Source: JACVRX01 sp963831385
GTDB taxonomy: Bacteria > Actinomycetota > Actinomycetes > Jiangellales > Jiangellaceae
Direction of reading: 5' to 3'
Assembly: GCA_963831385.1 (NCBI GenBank)
Contig: CAWHPW010000007.1
Span: forward strand, 1-64,000
Length of the DNA stretch: 64,000 nt
Positions within the stretch are counted from its first letter, which is position 1, and each line of letters opens with the position of its first letter. The notes under the pieces are model-generated. The model worked only from the letters and a program-made list of their open reading frames with translations. It made no database searches and was not told where the DNA came from. Positions 38,960 to 47,123 of the stretch are shown here, piece by piece. Both the position numbers and the translations under genes were made by a program.

Positions 38960-40177
38960 CTAGTCGGGCGTCGCGGGGGTCAGCTGCAACGGCCGGGCGG
39001 CTCCGGTGACGACCAAACCCAAGACCATGGTCGCGATGAGCACGGACAGGGCCGGCAGGATGCCCACCCAGTCGGCCAGGATTCCGATCAGCGGAGGTCC
39101 ACCGAGAAAGGCCAGGTAGCCGATCGAGGCGACCACGCTGACTCGCTGGGCAGCGAAGCGCTCGTCGTCGGCGGCCGCGCTCATCCCGACCGGAAATCCA
39201 AGCGATGCACCGAGTCCCCACAGCGCCGCGCCCACGAAGGCAAACGTCGGCGAGACGCCCAAGACGAAGACAGCCACTCCGGCGAGGGCGATGCCGATGC
39301 ATGTGCGCAGGACGAGCACTCGTCCATATCGGTCGAGCAGCCAGGTTCCAACAAAGCGGCCCACCGTCATCGCCGTGACAAATACGGCGAAACCGATAGC
39401 CGCGATGGCGTGGTCCGCGCCGTATCCGTCAACCAATGCCAACGCCAACCAGTCGTTGGCCGCGCCCTCGACCAGCGCCGCCGACAACACCATCAACCCG
39501 ATCAGCAGCGTGCGCGGCTCCCGCCACGCTGCGAGTGCGCGCCGACGGTTCGCGCCGCGCCCTCGTTTCGCCACCGGTGCGATCGGCGTGAAGTACGGCA
39601 CCGCTGCCAGCACGACACCCAGGATGACCACCGCGGTCGCGGTCAGCTGCACCGCCAGCGGGATGTCGAGCCGGGCCGCGAGAGCACCCGTACCGGCGCC
39701 GGCCACCGATCCCAGGCTCCAGGCCGCATGGAATCTGGGCATGATCGTCCAGCCCAGAGACCGTTCGACGTCCGCTCCTTCGACGTTCATGGCGACGTCC
39801 CAGACACCCGACCCGGCGCCGAGTAAAAACAGGCCGACGGCCACCATCACGACGTTGCTCAGCACACCTCCGCCAAGTCCCGCGACGACCAGGCCGGTAC
39901 AGGCGATGATCGCTCCGGATCGGACCGTTCGCGCCGGCCCAAGCCGGGCCACGATCGCTCCGGCCGATGGCAGTGCAATGACCGCTCCTACCGAAGTCGC
40001 GAGCAGAACTATGCCCAGCTGGGTCGTGGTCAGCCCCAGCTCGTCCCGGATCGCCGGGATCCGGGTGATCAGCGACGCGAGAGCTACGCCGTTGATCGCA
40101 AAGGTCGCCGCGACCGCGTTGCGAGACCGCAGAAGGGTCGTCGGTCTGGTGTGCTGGTCCGTCCGCGGGGACGTCAT
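38960..40177 (-). CDS. major facilitator superfamily transporter
   Basis: A 405-residue integral membrane protein with twelve predicted transmembrane segments and the MFS-type loop RFVGTWLLDRYGR. Motifs AINGVALASLITRIPAIRDE and LGASLGFPVGMSAAADDERF suggest the fucose-permease-like or YbjJ-type group. The substrate is unknown. Its ATG overlaps the hadB stop (ATGA), and murB follows, so it probably belongs to the rpmG-hadAB-MFS-murB transcript. Confidence 0.88.
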   Translation of the reverse strand: MTSPRTDQHTRPTTLLRSRNAVAATFAINGVALASLITRIPAIRDELGLTTTQLGIVLLATSVGAVIALPSAGAIVARLGPARTVRSGAIIACTGLVVAGLGGGVLSNVVMVAVGLFLLGAGSGVWDVAMNVEGADVERSLGWTIMPRFHAAWSLGSVAGAGTGALAARLDIPLAVQLTATAVVILGVVLAAVPYFTPIAPVAKRGRGANRRRALAAWREPRTLLIGLMVLSAALVEGAANDWLALALVDGYGADHAIAAIGFAVFVTAMTVGRFVGTWLLDRYGRVLVLRTCIGIALAGVAVFVLGVSPTFAFVGAALWGLGASLGFPVGMSAAADDERFAAQRVSVVASIGYLAFLGGPPLIGILADWVGILPALSVLIATMVLGLVVTGAARPLQLTPATPD

Positions 40178-40581
40178 CGAGGGGTTCGGACGACGGCGCG
40201 GGCCTGGGTGAGCACCTTCTCGCCGTCGACGACGGCGGTCAGCTCGACCCCGACCAGCCCGTCGGCGCGGATCTCCGTGACGGTGCCGGACACCGTCACG
40301 GTGACGCCGTCGTCGTCGTCCGGGACGACGACCGGGCGGGAGAACCGCACGCCGTACTCCACCAGTGCGCCGGGGTCACCGGCCCATTCGGTCAACAGTC
40401 GCCCGGCCAGCGCCATCGTGAACATGCCGTGCGCGATCACTCCCGGCAAGCCGGCGGCCGTGGCGACCCGGTCGCTCCAGTGGAGCGGGTTGACGTCGCC
40501 GGACGCACCCGCGTAACGGACCAGATCCGCCCTGGTGAGCCGGTACTGTCGCTCGGGCAGCGGCTCGCCGACGTCAGGCAT
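40174..40581 (-). CDS. hadB: MaoC-family (R)-hydratase subunit, HadB-like
   Basis: A 135-residue hot-dog fold protein. MPDVGEPLPERQYRLTRADL begins it and the hydratase motif YAGASGDVNPLHWSD contains the catalytic Asp/His; VIAHGMFTMALAGR follows. In mycobacteria HadB pairs with HadA or HadC to dehydrate fatty-acyl-ACP intermediates; outside mycolic-acid producers its substrate is not established. The start at 40581 overlaps hadA by 8 bases; the longer in-frame ATG at 40617 lies inside hadA. Confidence 0.85.
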   Translation of the reverse strand: MPDVGEPLPERQYRLTRADLVRYAGASGDVNPLHWSDRVATAAGLPGVIAHGMFTMALAGRLLTEWAGDPGALVEYGVRFSRPVVVPDDDDGVTVTVSGTVTEIRADGLVGVELTAVVDGEKVLTQARAVVRTPR

Positions 40582-41023
40582 GGGCGCCGTCCCCGGGGCG
40601 GACGAGCAATGTTGCATGAGCCGTACACACCGGTTCGCCCGATTCGGCGGCGATGTCGCAACGCATCCCCAGCCGAACGTTGCCGGCGGCCGATCTGACC
40701 GAGTCGAGTGTGGTCGTCGTCAGGAGTTGGTCACCCGAACGGATCGGGCGGGCATGGACGAAGCGCTGGCTGACGTGGATGAACTGGGCATAGGTCACGC
40801 CGAGGTCCGCCGCGAGCTGGTCGAGCCCGCGCAGGACGGGAAGCATCGCGAAGGTCGGGGGTGCGATGACGTCCAGATATCCGCGCTCGGCGGCTACCGT
40901 GCGATCGCGGTAGAGCTCATCTGGGTCGCCGATCGCGTCAGCGAACTCGCGGATCTTCTCCCGACTGACCTCGTATGCCTGCGGCGGATAGACCCGGCCG
41001 GCGAGAGAGGGGTCGATGGCCAT
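40574..41023 (-). CDS. hadA: MaoC-like dehydratase, HadA-like subunit
   Basis: A 149-residue hot-dog protein without the catalytic hydratase motif, like HadA, which supplies acyl-chain binding to HadB. It starts MAIDPSLAGRVYPPQAYEVS and contains REKIREFADAIGDPDELYRD and VTYAQFIHVSQRFVHARPI. It follows rpmG by 26 bases; this rpmG-hadA-hadB order is familiar from mycobacteria and Streptomyces. Confidence 0.85.
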   Translation of the reverse strand: MAIDPSLAGRVYPPQAYEVSREKIREFADAIGDPDELYRDRTVAAERGYLDVIAPPTFAMLPVLRGLDQLAADLGVTYAQFIHVSQRFVHARPIRSGDQLLTTTTLDSVRSAAGNVRLGMRCDIAAESGEPVCTAHATLLVRPGDGAHA

Positions 41024-41049
41024 GCTGCGCGTGACCGACGTGACGTGCG

Positions 41050-41220
41050 TCAGCGAGTCTCGCGGTGCACGGTGTGCCGACGGCAGCGTGGGCAGAACTT
41101 CTTCAGGTCGAGCCGGTCGGGGTCATTACGCCGGTTCTTCTTGGTGATGTAGTTCCGCTCCTTGCACTCCGTGCAGGCCATAGTGATCTTGGGACGGATG
41201 TCGGCGCTCTTGGCGGCCAC
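41050..41220 (-). CDS. rpmG: 50S ribosomal protein L33 (zinc form)
   Basis: A 56-residue large-subunit protein. The GTG at 41220 gives (M)AAKSADIRPKITMACTECK; the two Cys-X2-Cys pairs (ACTECKERN and FCPRCRRHTVHRETR) bind zinc. An L33 in this place is standard next to tRNA-Met/tRNA-Thr and hadA. Confidence 0.93.
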   Translation of the reverse strand: MAAKSADIRPKITMACTECKERNYITKKNRRNDPDRLDLKKFCPRCRRHTVHRETR

Positions 41221-41260
41221 GGGGTGCCTCGCAAACTCTCGGACAGGTCTGGTTGGTGCG

Positions 41261-41334
41261 TAGCGGGGGCGGGACTCGAACCCGCGACACCACGATTATG
41301 AGCCGTGTGCTCTGACCACCTGAGCTACCCCGCC
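41261..41334 (-). tRNA. tRNA-Met (CAT)
   Basis: Minus-strand cloverleaf from GGCGGGGTAGCTCAGGTGG; the acceptor GGCGGGG pairs with CCCCGCT (first pair G-U). Anticodon loop CTCATAA carries CAT in a stem CACGG/TCGTG. It lacks the initiator features, so elongator Met is likely; a CAT tRNA could also be the lysidine-modified Ile tRNA. Confidence 0.9.
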
Positions 41335-41369
41335 GGGCGCGGCGCCGCACAGGGGTGCGATGCCGTCGG

Positions 41370-41442
41370 AGCCCCAATACGGAATCGAACCGTAGACCTT
41401 CTCCTTACCATGGAGACGCTCTACCGACTGAGCTATTGGGGC
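41370..41442 (-). tRNA. tRNA-Thr (GGT)
   Basis: Minus-strand cloverleaf from GCCCCAATAGCTCAGTCGG; acceptor GCCCCAA/TTGGGGC. Anticodon stem TCTCC/GGAGA encloses ATGGTAA, anticodon GGT. T arm contains GGTTCGATTCC. It is 35 bases upstream of tRNA-Met. Confidence 0.95.
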
Positions 41443-41518
41443 CAGCCGAGCCGCAGTCGAGGGTACACAACCGGACGGAGCTCACGGTAATCCGTTCGGT
41501 GCCGCGAGAGTGGGTCCG

Positions 41519-41905
41519 ATGGGCTACGCGTTGCTCACCAGGGTGATCATCGGGCTGCACTTCGCCTTCGTGCTCTACGTCGTGTTCGGCGGGTTCCTGG
41601 CCTGGCGCTGGCCCCGGCTGATCTGGCCGCATCTGGCCGCCGCGGCCTGGGGCGCTGGAATCGTGCTCGGTGTTCTCGAGTGCCCATTGACCGATGCCGA
41701 GAATTGGGCCCGGGCGCAGGCGGGCGACGAGGTTCCGGCCGCCGGCTTCATCGACCGATTCGTCGAAGGGGTGATCTACCCCGAGCGGTTCACGGGTCTG
41801 TTGCAAGCACTCGCCGCCGTGACCGTCGTCGCGTCCTGGCTGGGCGCCTACGTCTCAGCGCGTCGCCGTCGCGCTCCCGGCTACATCCGCCAGCTGTCTC
41901 GTTGA
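41519..41905 (+). CDS. DUF2784 family membrane protein
   Basis: A 128-residue membrane protein with a signal-anchor-like first helix (MGYALLTRVIIGLHFAFVLY), further hydrophobic segments and the family-typical LGVLECPLTDAENWARAQAG, then YPERFTGLLQ. The function is unknown. I chose the ATG at 41519; a GTG three codons upstream is possible. Palindromic repeat copy D starts 5 bases after its stop. Confidence 0.75.
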   Translation: MGYALLTRVIIGLHFAFVLYVVFGGFLAWRWPRLIWPHLAAAAWGAGIVLGVLECPLTDAENWARAQAGDEVPAAGFIDRFVEGVIYPERFTGLLQALAAVTVVASWLGAYVSARRRRAPGYIRQLSR

Positions 41906-41910
41906 CGCAG

Positions 41911-41992
41911 CCACCACCAGGCGAACTCGTACATCACCAGGCTGGCAGGCCTCGTGATGTACGGACCGAGGTGGTGAACGTGGTCATTCCGG
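41911..41992. repeat. dispersed palindromic repeat, copy D
   Basis: GTACATCACCAGGC (41929-41942) pairs with 41949-41962 with one mismatch; the outer arms CCACCACC and GGTGGTG also pair. It ends with GTGGTCATTCCGG and lies between the DUF2784 stop and the tRNA-Tyr 3' end (6 bases away). Confidence 0.8.
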
Positions 41993-41998
41993 CATGGG

Positions 41999-42081
41999 TG
42001 GCAGGTGTTGGGTTCGAACCAACGTAGGCGTACGCCGACGGTTTTACAGACCGCTCCCTTTGGCCACTCGGGCAACCTGCC
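41999..42081 (-). tRNA. tRNA-Tyr (GTA)
   Basis: Minus-strand class II tRNA of 83 bases starting GGCAGGTTGCCCGAGTGGC; acceptor GGCAGGT/ACCTGCC. Anticodon loop CTGTAAA carries GTA, and a long variable arm precedes the T arm GTTGGTTCGAACCCAAC. It lies divergent to yajQ, as in other actinobacteria. Confidence 0.94.
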
Positions 42082-42162
42082 AGGTGTCGGAGTAACACCC
42101 CGACCGGCTGAGAGGATACCCGAGGTGGCATGCGTGTAGGCCAGCGACGAAGGGAGCTTGAC

Positions 42163-42657
42163 GTGGCCGGTGAGTCGTCGTTCGACGTCGTCAGCAAGGT
42201 CGACCGGCAGGAGGTCGACAACGCGCTCAACCAGGCTGCGCGCGAGATCGGCCAGCGCTTTGACTTCCGGAACACCGATGCCGCCATCCGGTGGGCCGGC
42301 GACTTCGGGGTCGAGATGGAGGCGTCGGGTGAGGACCGTGTGGCGGCGGTGCTCGACGTGTTCAAGGACAAGCTGGTCAAGCGTGGCGTTTCACTGAAGG
42401 CGCTGGAGGCAGGCGAACCGCGGGCGTCCGGCAGGCTATACAAGATCGGTGCGACGTTGCAGAACGGGCTGACCCAGGAGCAGGCCAAGAAGATCACCAA
42501 GGTCATCCGGGAAGAGGCGCCGCGAACCGTTCGGTGCCAGGTGCAGGGGGACGAGGTGCGCGTGTCGGCCAAGAAGAAGGACGACCTCCAGGCCGTCATC
42601 ACGCTGCTGAAGCAGCAGGACTTCGACTTCGCCCTCCAGTTTGTCAACTACCGTTAG
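42163..42657 (+). CDS. yajQ: YajQ-family cyclic-dinucleotide-binding protein
   Basis: A 164-residue cytoplasmic protein. From the GTG at 42163, preceded by GGGAG, (M)AGESSFDVVSKVDRQEVDN leads to the YajQ repeats with FDFRNTDAAIRWAG and the C-terminal ALQFVNYR. YajQ-type proteins bind c-di-GMP in Xanthomonas; in actinobacteria the ligand is not firmly known. An ATG 11 codons upstream is in frame but lacks a binding site. Confidence 0.92.
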   Translation: MAGESSFDVVSKVDRQEVDNALNQAAREIGQRFDFRNTDAAIRWAGDFGVEMEASGEDRVAAVLDVFKDKLVKRGVSLKALEAGEPRASGRLYKIGATLQNGLTQEQAKKITKVIREEAPRTVRCQVQGDEVRVSAKKKDDLQAVITLLKQQDFDFALQFVNYR

Positions 42658-42910
42658 CGGCAAGGCACTTACCTGCAGCGACGAGCTCCACCCTCTGGCC
42701 TGCACTTTCTCTTCCACGCCTGTCACAAGCTGATGGCGTTTCTCGACGTTGTGTCCTGGATGTGCCCTGAAGGCCGCGGGGCGCGGTCCTAGAAGGTCGA
42801 TCAACCATGCCCAAGCCGCCAACAGAGGGCGGCCCGACAGGTGGAGGCCGGCCCCCGTGCGGTCGGTCTCCTCCTTCGATCAACCTGACGAGGTCCTGGC
42901 GGAGCTTGAG
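42658..42910. other. intergenic region after yajQ, no gene seen
   Basis: A 253-base convergent gap between yajQ and the secreted-protein gene. It holds a GC-rich imperfect hairpin (GGCCGCG-GGG-CGCGGTCC, ~42772-42789) that may end the yajQ transcript, and two copies of TCGATCAACC about 85 bases apart. Plus-strand open frames here run antisense through the secreted-protein gene and I do not accept them. Confidence 0.4.
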
Positions 42911-43519
42911 CTACTTCTCAATATCGACCCGGATGAACGGCGCGGGGAACGGGAAGTTGGCGGCGCCGTCGACGAGCGTGTTGCCGTCGAAGACGATCGT
43001 CGCCGTCGCGGTCGCCGAGCGCTCCTTGCGCTCCGACCCAGGCCCGTTGACCGTGACCACGACCGGTCCGATCCCGGTCCAGCGGGCGTCGACCGAAACC
43101 GTGTGCAGCTCGCCCCGGTTGTCGCGCACGCCTGCGAACGTGCCGCTGACACTCACGTTCTTGAGGTTCTGGTCGAACTGCGTCGGCGCCGCCCGTACAA
43201 AGCCCCAACTGAATGTGCCGTCCGGGCACTGGCCCACGAATCCGACCCGGAGGGGCGGATTGGGGTCAGGCGTCGTCCCCGCATCGATGAAGTTGTCCGT
43301 CTCCACGATCAGGCGGCCATCGACGGCCGCGGAGCCATCCGGGCACTGGAACGGGGTCGACCAGCGGGCGGAGGCAACTTGCTCTGTGAAGCCCTTCGCG
43401 GCCCAGGCGACGGCAGGTACGGCAAGCAATGCCACGGTGGCGAGCATGGAGACGACGTACCTGTAAAGCCGCGAAGGTCGCTGCGCGGATCGACCTTGCG
43501 GCAACCGCGAACCACGCAT
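42911..43519 (-). CDS. putative secreted protein, unknown function
   Basis: A 202-residue protein I do not recognise. It has a basic N-terminus and a hydrophobic Sec signal segment (YVVSMLATVALLAVPAVAWA) with likely cleavage after AWA near residue 40. The mature part is beta-rich with one Cys pair (near residues 59 and 98), possibly a disulfide. The ATG at 43519 has AAGGGAA upstream; longer in-frame starts lack a binding site. The neighbours share no obvious function with it. Confidence 0.65.
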   Translation of the reverse strand: MRGSRLPQGRSAQRPSRLYRYVVSMLATVALLAVPAVAWAAKGFTEQVASARWSTPFQCPDGSAAVDGRLIVETDNFIDAGTTPDPNPPLRVGFVGQCPDGTFSWGFVRAAPTQFDQNLKNVSVSGTFAGVRDNRGELHTVSVDARWTGIGPVVVTVNGPGSERKERSATATATIVFDGNTLVDGAANFPFPAPFIRVDIEK

Positions 43520-43984
43520 TGGTGATTCCCTTCTGAGGTTCGAGCCATTGGACACAGCCAGCCTGCTGACTCTTGACACGCAGGAAGCCTCCGAGAGGTT
43601 CACGCTCACGCACCGTCGGCCGTGACTCCCGCACCATCGCACGAGCAGCCTCGCCGAGCACCTGGACCGAGTCTGGCCAGACACCGATCCTGCGAGAGGT
43701 CTTAAATAGCCGCATGGAGCGTGGCTCCGCTCGCCCGGGTCTGTGCGATTTGCGCGCCACATACTGGTGCAGGCGTTGTCCGCACTTGGCTTGCAGCTCT
43801 CGAGGGATAGGCGGTGGTAGCCGGACGCCCCGCGCGTCTTGCTGTTGATGGACAACTATTCGATGTTGTGGCGCCCGGTGAGCGTGCAGGTCAGGGACTT
43901 GACGGGTTAGCTGCATGCGGTTCGTCAACTACCGCTGACCCCTCGGCGCCCATGCCCCCCGATAGCGGGTCCTACCCTCGGTCC
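43520..43984. other. intergenic region with no supportable gene
   Basis: About 465 bases between divergent genes. I see no gene or tRNA. An AT-rich dip (TCTTAAATAGCC, near 43700) could mark a promoter for either side. Near 43920-43937 a stretch GTTCGTCAACTACCGCTGA resembles the 3' end of yajQ. Confidence 0.5.
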
Positions 43985-45688
43985 ATGGGGCAGAGAAACG
44001 GCGCCATGCGGCCGCTGCTACTGGCAGTGGACGTCGATCCAGCCAAGCTCGACCGGATCGAGTCGGAGCTTCAGCGCAGCTTTGGCAGCGACTTCCGCGT
44101 GCGCGGGGAGCTCGCCGCCGCGGATGCACTGCAGGTCCTGGACACGGCCCACGCCGTCGGCCAGCAGGTCGCGGTCGTGCTGGTCGACCACCTGCTCCCG
44201 GCGGCGGAGCGTGCACAGGTGCTGGCTCGGGCCCGAACCTTGCACCCGAACGCCGGCCGCGCCCTGCTCATCGAATGGGGTGCCTGGGTCCAGCGCAGCG
44301 TCGCGGGCGCGGTTCTCACGTCCATGGCGGTCGGCGACATCGAGTACTACGTCCTGAAGCCGTGGATCGAACGCGACGAACTGTTCCATCGCACCATCGC
44401 GGAGTTCGTTCAGGAGTGGTCCCGTCGGGATGTCACCAACCTCCGCGAGGTGGTCGTCATCGCAGACCGAACGTCGGCCCGTGGACATGCGATCCGTCAC
44501 CTGCTCAGCCGGAACGGGATCCCCCACGCCTTTCGCGAGCGAGGTTCTGACCTTGCGAACGCGGCACTACGCGAGATCGGCGACGACGCGCCGCACACGG
44601 ACGTTCTCGTCTGGATGCCCGCCGTTGGTGGCGAGGTCTTGCATGACCCCACCGACAAGGACATTGCCGAGGCGTGGGGGGTGCACACCACCTTGGCGGC
44701 TGACGACCGTGACTTCGACGTCCTGGTGATCGGCGGTGGTCCCAGTGGGCTCGCCGCCGCCGTCTTCGCCTCCTCGGAGGGAATGCGCACCGTCGTCGTC
44801 GAACGCGAGTCCATCGGCGGGCAGGCGGGCAGTAGTTCGATGATCCGCAACTATCTCGGTTTCTCTCGTGGGATCCGCGGATCGGATCTCGGCCAGCGCG
44901 GTTACCAGCAGGCTTGGGTGTTCGGTGCTCGGTTCGTCCTCATGCGAGAGGTCTCTGGTCTCGAACGGCAAGACTCGCACCTCGTCGCCGAGATCGACGG
45001 CGTGGGAGATGTCCGGGCTCGCACGGTCGTGCTCGCCACGGGCGCGTCGTATCGCCGACTCGGCATTCCTTCACTCGAGGCACTGTCCGGCGCCGGGGTT
45101 TACTACGGTGCGAGTGTCTCCGAGGCCCATGCACTGACCGGATTGGACGCGGCAGTCGTCGGCGGCGGAAATTCGGCCGGTCAGGCGGTGCTCGAGCTGG
45201 CACGTTATTGCCGACGTGTCACTCTCGTCGTCCGGGCTCATGACCTGGCCACCGAAATGTCGGCCTACCTGATCGATGCCATCGAGTCGGCTGCCAACGT
45301 GGTGGTCCACACCTCCGCCGTGGTGGTCGACGGCTCGGGAAACGGCCGACTCGAAGAGGTCACGGTGCGCCACACGGCCACCGGCGTCGAGGAGTCAATG
45401 GCGACAAGTGGGCTGTTCGTCATGATCGGCGCTCATCCGTGCACCGACTGGCTCCCGGAGTCGGTCGGTCGTGACACGCATGGCTTCGTCCTGGCCGGAT
45501 CAGACGCGTCGGCCAGCGAGTTGTGGCCTCTGGACCGCGCACCGCAGCCCAACGAGACCACACTTCCCGGCCTTTTCGTCGTGGGAGATGCCCGCTGCGG
45601 GTCGGTGAAGCGGATCGCCTCCGCCGTCGGCGAGGGGTCCGTCGTCGTCTCCCAGCTCTATCAGCACCTGAAGGCACCCGGTGCGTGA
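43985..45688 (+). CDS. fused receiver domain / thioredoxin-reductase-like flavoprotein
   Basis: A ~567-residue fusion. Residues ~10-140 form a response-regulator receiver with acceptor Asp68 (VAVVLVDHLLP) and Lys near residue 125 (YYVLKPW). A ~100-residue linker domain follows. From ~246 an NAD(P)H/FAD oxidoreductase shows VLVIGGGPSGLAAA and VVGGGNSAGQAV. At the place of the CxxC of thioredoxin reductases it has GASVSEA, so dithiol chemistry is unlikely. Such fusions are known in bacteria; the substrate is unsettled. The ATG at 43985 is uncertain (44006 possible). It overlaps the next gene by 8 bases. Confidence 0.82.
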   Translation: MGQRNGAMRPLLLAVDVDPAKLDRIESELQRSFGSDFRVRGELAAADALQVLDTAHAVGQQVAVVLVDHLLPAAERAQVLARARTLHPNAGRALLIEWGAWVQRSVAGAVLTSMAVGDIEYYVLKPWIERDELFHRTIAEFVQEWSRRDVTNLREVVVIADRTSARGHAIRHLLSRNGIPHAFRERGSDLANAALREIGDDAPHTDVLVWMPAVGGEVLHDPTDKDIAEAWGVHTTLAADDRDFDVLVIGGGPSGLAAAVFASSEGMRTVVVERESIGGQAGSSSMIRNYLGFSRGIRGSDLGQRGYQQAWVFGARFVLMREVSGLERQDSHLVAEIDGVGDVRARTVVLATGASYRRLGIPSLEALSGAGVYYGASVSEAHALTGLDAAVVGGGNSAGQAVLELARYCRRVTLVVRAHDLATEMSAYLIDAIESAANVVVHTSAVVVDGSGNGRLEEVTVRHTATGVEESMATSGLFVMIGAHPCTDWLPESVGRDTHGFVLAGSDASASELWPLDRAPQPNETTLPGLFVVGDARCGSVKRIASAVGEGSVVVSQLYQHLKAPGA

Positions 45689-47066
45689 ACGGCGATTCGT
45701 CTACTCCACGCGCATGCTGGTCCTCACGGTGATCGTGCTCCTGTTGCCGCTGGCCGGATTGGCTCTCCTGCTCCGCCGGCCGGAGCTGGACGTGCACTGG
45801 GAGAACCATCCCGCCCACTTCTGGCTGGTCCTGATCACAGCCGCGACGAGTGCGGCGCTCGCATATACGACCAGCGTGGCCGCATCGCGCCGCGGGGACG
45901 GCCGCGTCCTGGTGGTGTCCCTGGCTTATTTGGCGACGGCGGGCTTTCTGGGACTGCACGCCCTGGCCACCCCCGGCGTGCTACTTCAGACACCAAATGC
46001 CGGCTTCGTGCTCGCGACGCCGGTCGGCCTGGCGCTCGGCTCGGTCCTGGCCGCCTTCTCCACCATCGACCTGTCAAGTCAGCAGGCGGTCAGCGTGATG
46101 CGGCTGGGTCGGTGGCTGCGGCTGCTCTTACTCGTGGCGATGGCATTGTGGGCCGTCGCGTCACTAGCGCAGCTTCCACCGCTGAATCAGGAGGGAGTAC
46201 CAGAGCGTGCCGACGGCATCCTCGCGGCCATCGCCGTGCCCGCGATCGTGCTGTATTGCCTGAGCGCCGTCCGCTACCTCCAGCTCTGGCGGCAGCGGCC
46301 GTCGCTGATGTTGCTGTCCATGATGTCGGCGTTCGTGCTCCTCGCAGAGGCAATGGTCGCGGTCGTGTTCGCCCCCAACTGGGCGCTCTCGTGGTGGGAA
46401 TGGCATTTCCTCCTGCTCGCTGCATTCGGGCTCGTGGCCGCGGGAGCGCGTATCCAATGGCACGAGGAGCGTTTCGCCGACCTCTACCTCGACGACACGC
46501 TGACTGGAAACCGTGAGATCAGCGTTCTGTTCGCCGATCTCGAGGGCTTCACCAGCTTCTCCGAGGCCCACCAGCCGGCCGAGGTCACGGAGATGCTGAA
46601 CGCCTACTTCAAGGTGGTCGTTCCGCAGATCGTGCACCAGTTCGGCGGCGATATCGAGCGGATCATCGGCGACGCGCTGATGGTCACCTTCAACAAGAAA
46701 GGTGATCAGCCCGACCACGCCAGGCGCGCTGCATCCGCCGGGTTGGCGTTGCAAAACTCCACGGCGAAGCTGGCCGAGGGACACCCCGAGTGGCACCGCT
46801 TCCGGGTCGGGATCAACAGCGGGCCGGTCTCGCTCAGCCTGCTCGGGACGGAGGGAGCGCGCACGCACACGGTGATCGGCGACATCGTGAACGTCGCATC
46901 CCGACTCGAAGGAATAGCACCTGGTGGCCAAGTCGCGATCGGCCCCGGTACCAAGATCCTGTTGCCCGACGCGGACACCGAATCACTGGGATTGCTGCGC
47001 CTGAAGGGAAAGGCGGAGCCGCTCGAGGCCTTCCGGCTAATCGCCTTGGGCCGCGATGCCGTCTAA
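45681..47066 (+). CDS. membrane-bound class III nucleotidyl cyclase
   Basis: A 461-residue protein, GTG start inside the previous gene's end. Residues ~10-260 hold about seven hydrophobic segments; the cyclase domain spans ~275-455. Metal Asp residues are D286 (LFADLEGFTSF) and D331 (IIGDALMVTFN); D401, N404 and R408 (TVIGDIVNVASRLE) are present. The purine-selecting Lys of typical adenylate cyclases is Arg327 (DIERIIGD). Likely makes cAMP, though specificity needs testing. Cotranscription with the receiver/flavoprotein gene suggests coupled redox or signal input. Confidence 0.88.
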   Translation: MRERRFVYSTRMLVLTVIVLLLPLAGLALLLRRPELDVHWENHPAHFWLVLITAATSAALAYTTSVAASRRGDGRVLVVSLAYLATAGFLGLHALATPGVLLQTPNAGFVLATPVGLALGSVLAAFSTIDLSSQQAVSVMRLGRWLRLLLLVAMALWAVASLAQLPPLNQEGVPERADGILAAIAVPAIVLYCLSAVRYLQLWRQRPSLMLLSMMSAFVLLAEAMVAVVFAPNWALSWWEWHFLLLAAFGLVAAGARIQWHEERFADLYLDDTLTGNREISVLFADLEGFTSFSEAHQPAEVTEMLNAYFKVVVPQIVHQFGGDIERIIGDALMVTFNKKGDQPDHARRAASAGLALQNSTAKLAEGHPEWHRFRVGINSGPVSLSLLGTEGARTHTVIGDIVNVASRLEGIAPGGQVAIGPGTKILLPDADTESLGLLRLKGKAEPLEAFRLIALGRDAV

Positions 47067-47123
47067 CGACGCCCACACCGTCACAGCAGGTCGCAGGCAC
47101 TCCCTGTCGACCGCGAGCGCAGT

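Noticed and set aside
41261..41334. Initiator tRNA-Met
   Set aside because: The acceptor and anticodon stem lack initiator features such as the three G-C pairs; elongator type is more likely.
42749..43525. Plus-strand open frames across the secreted-protein gene
   Set aside because: Composition is Arg/Asp-rich shadow-like with no start signal, whereas the minus-strand frame has a signal peptide and ribosome-binding site.
43814..43984. Upstream extension of the receiver/flavoprotein fusion
   Set aside because: The extra 57 residues do not resemble a receiver N-terminus and contain the yajQ-like 3' remnant; the ATG at 43985 or 44006 fits the domain.
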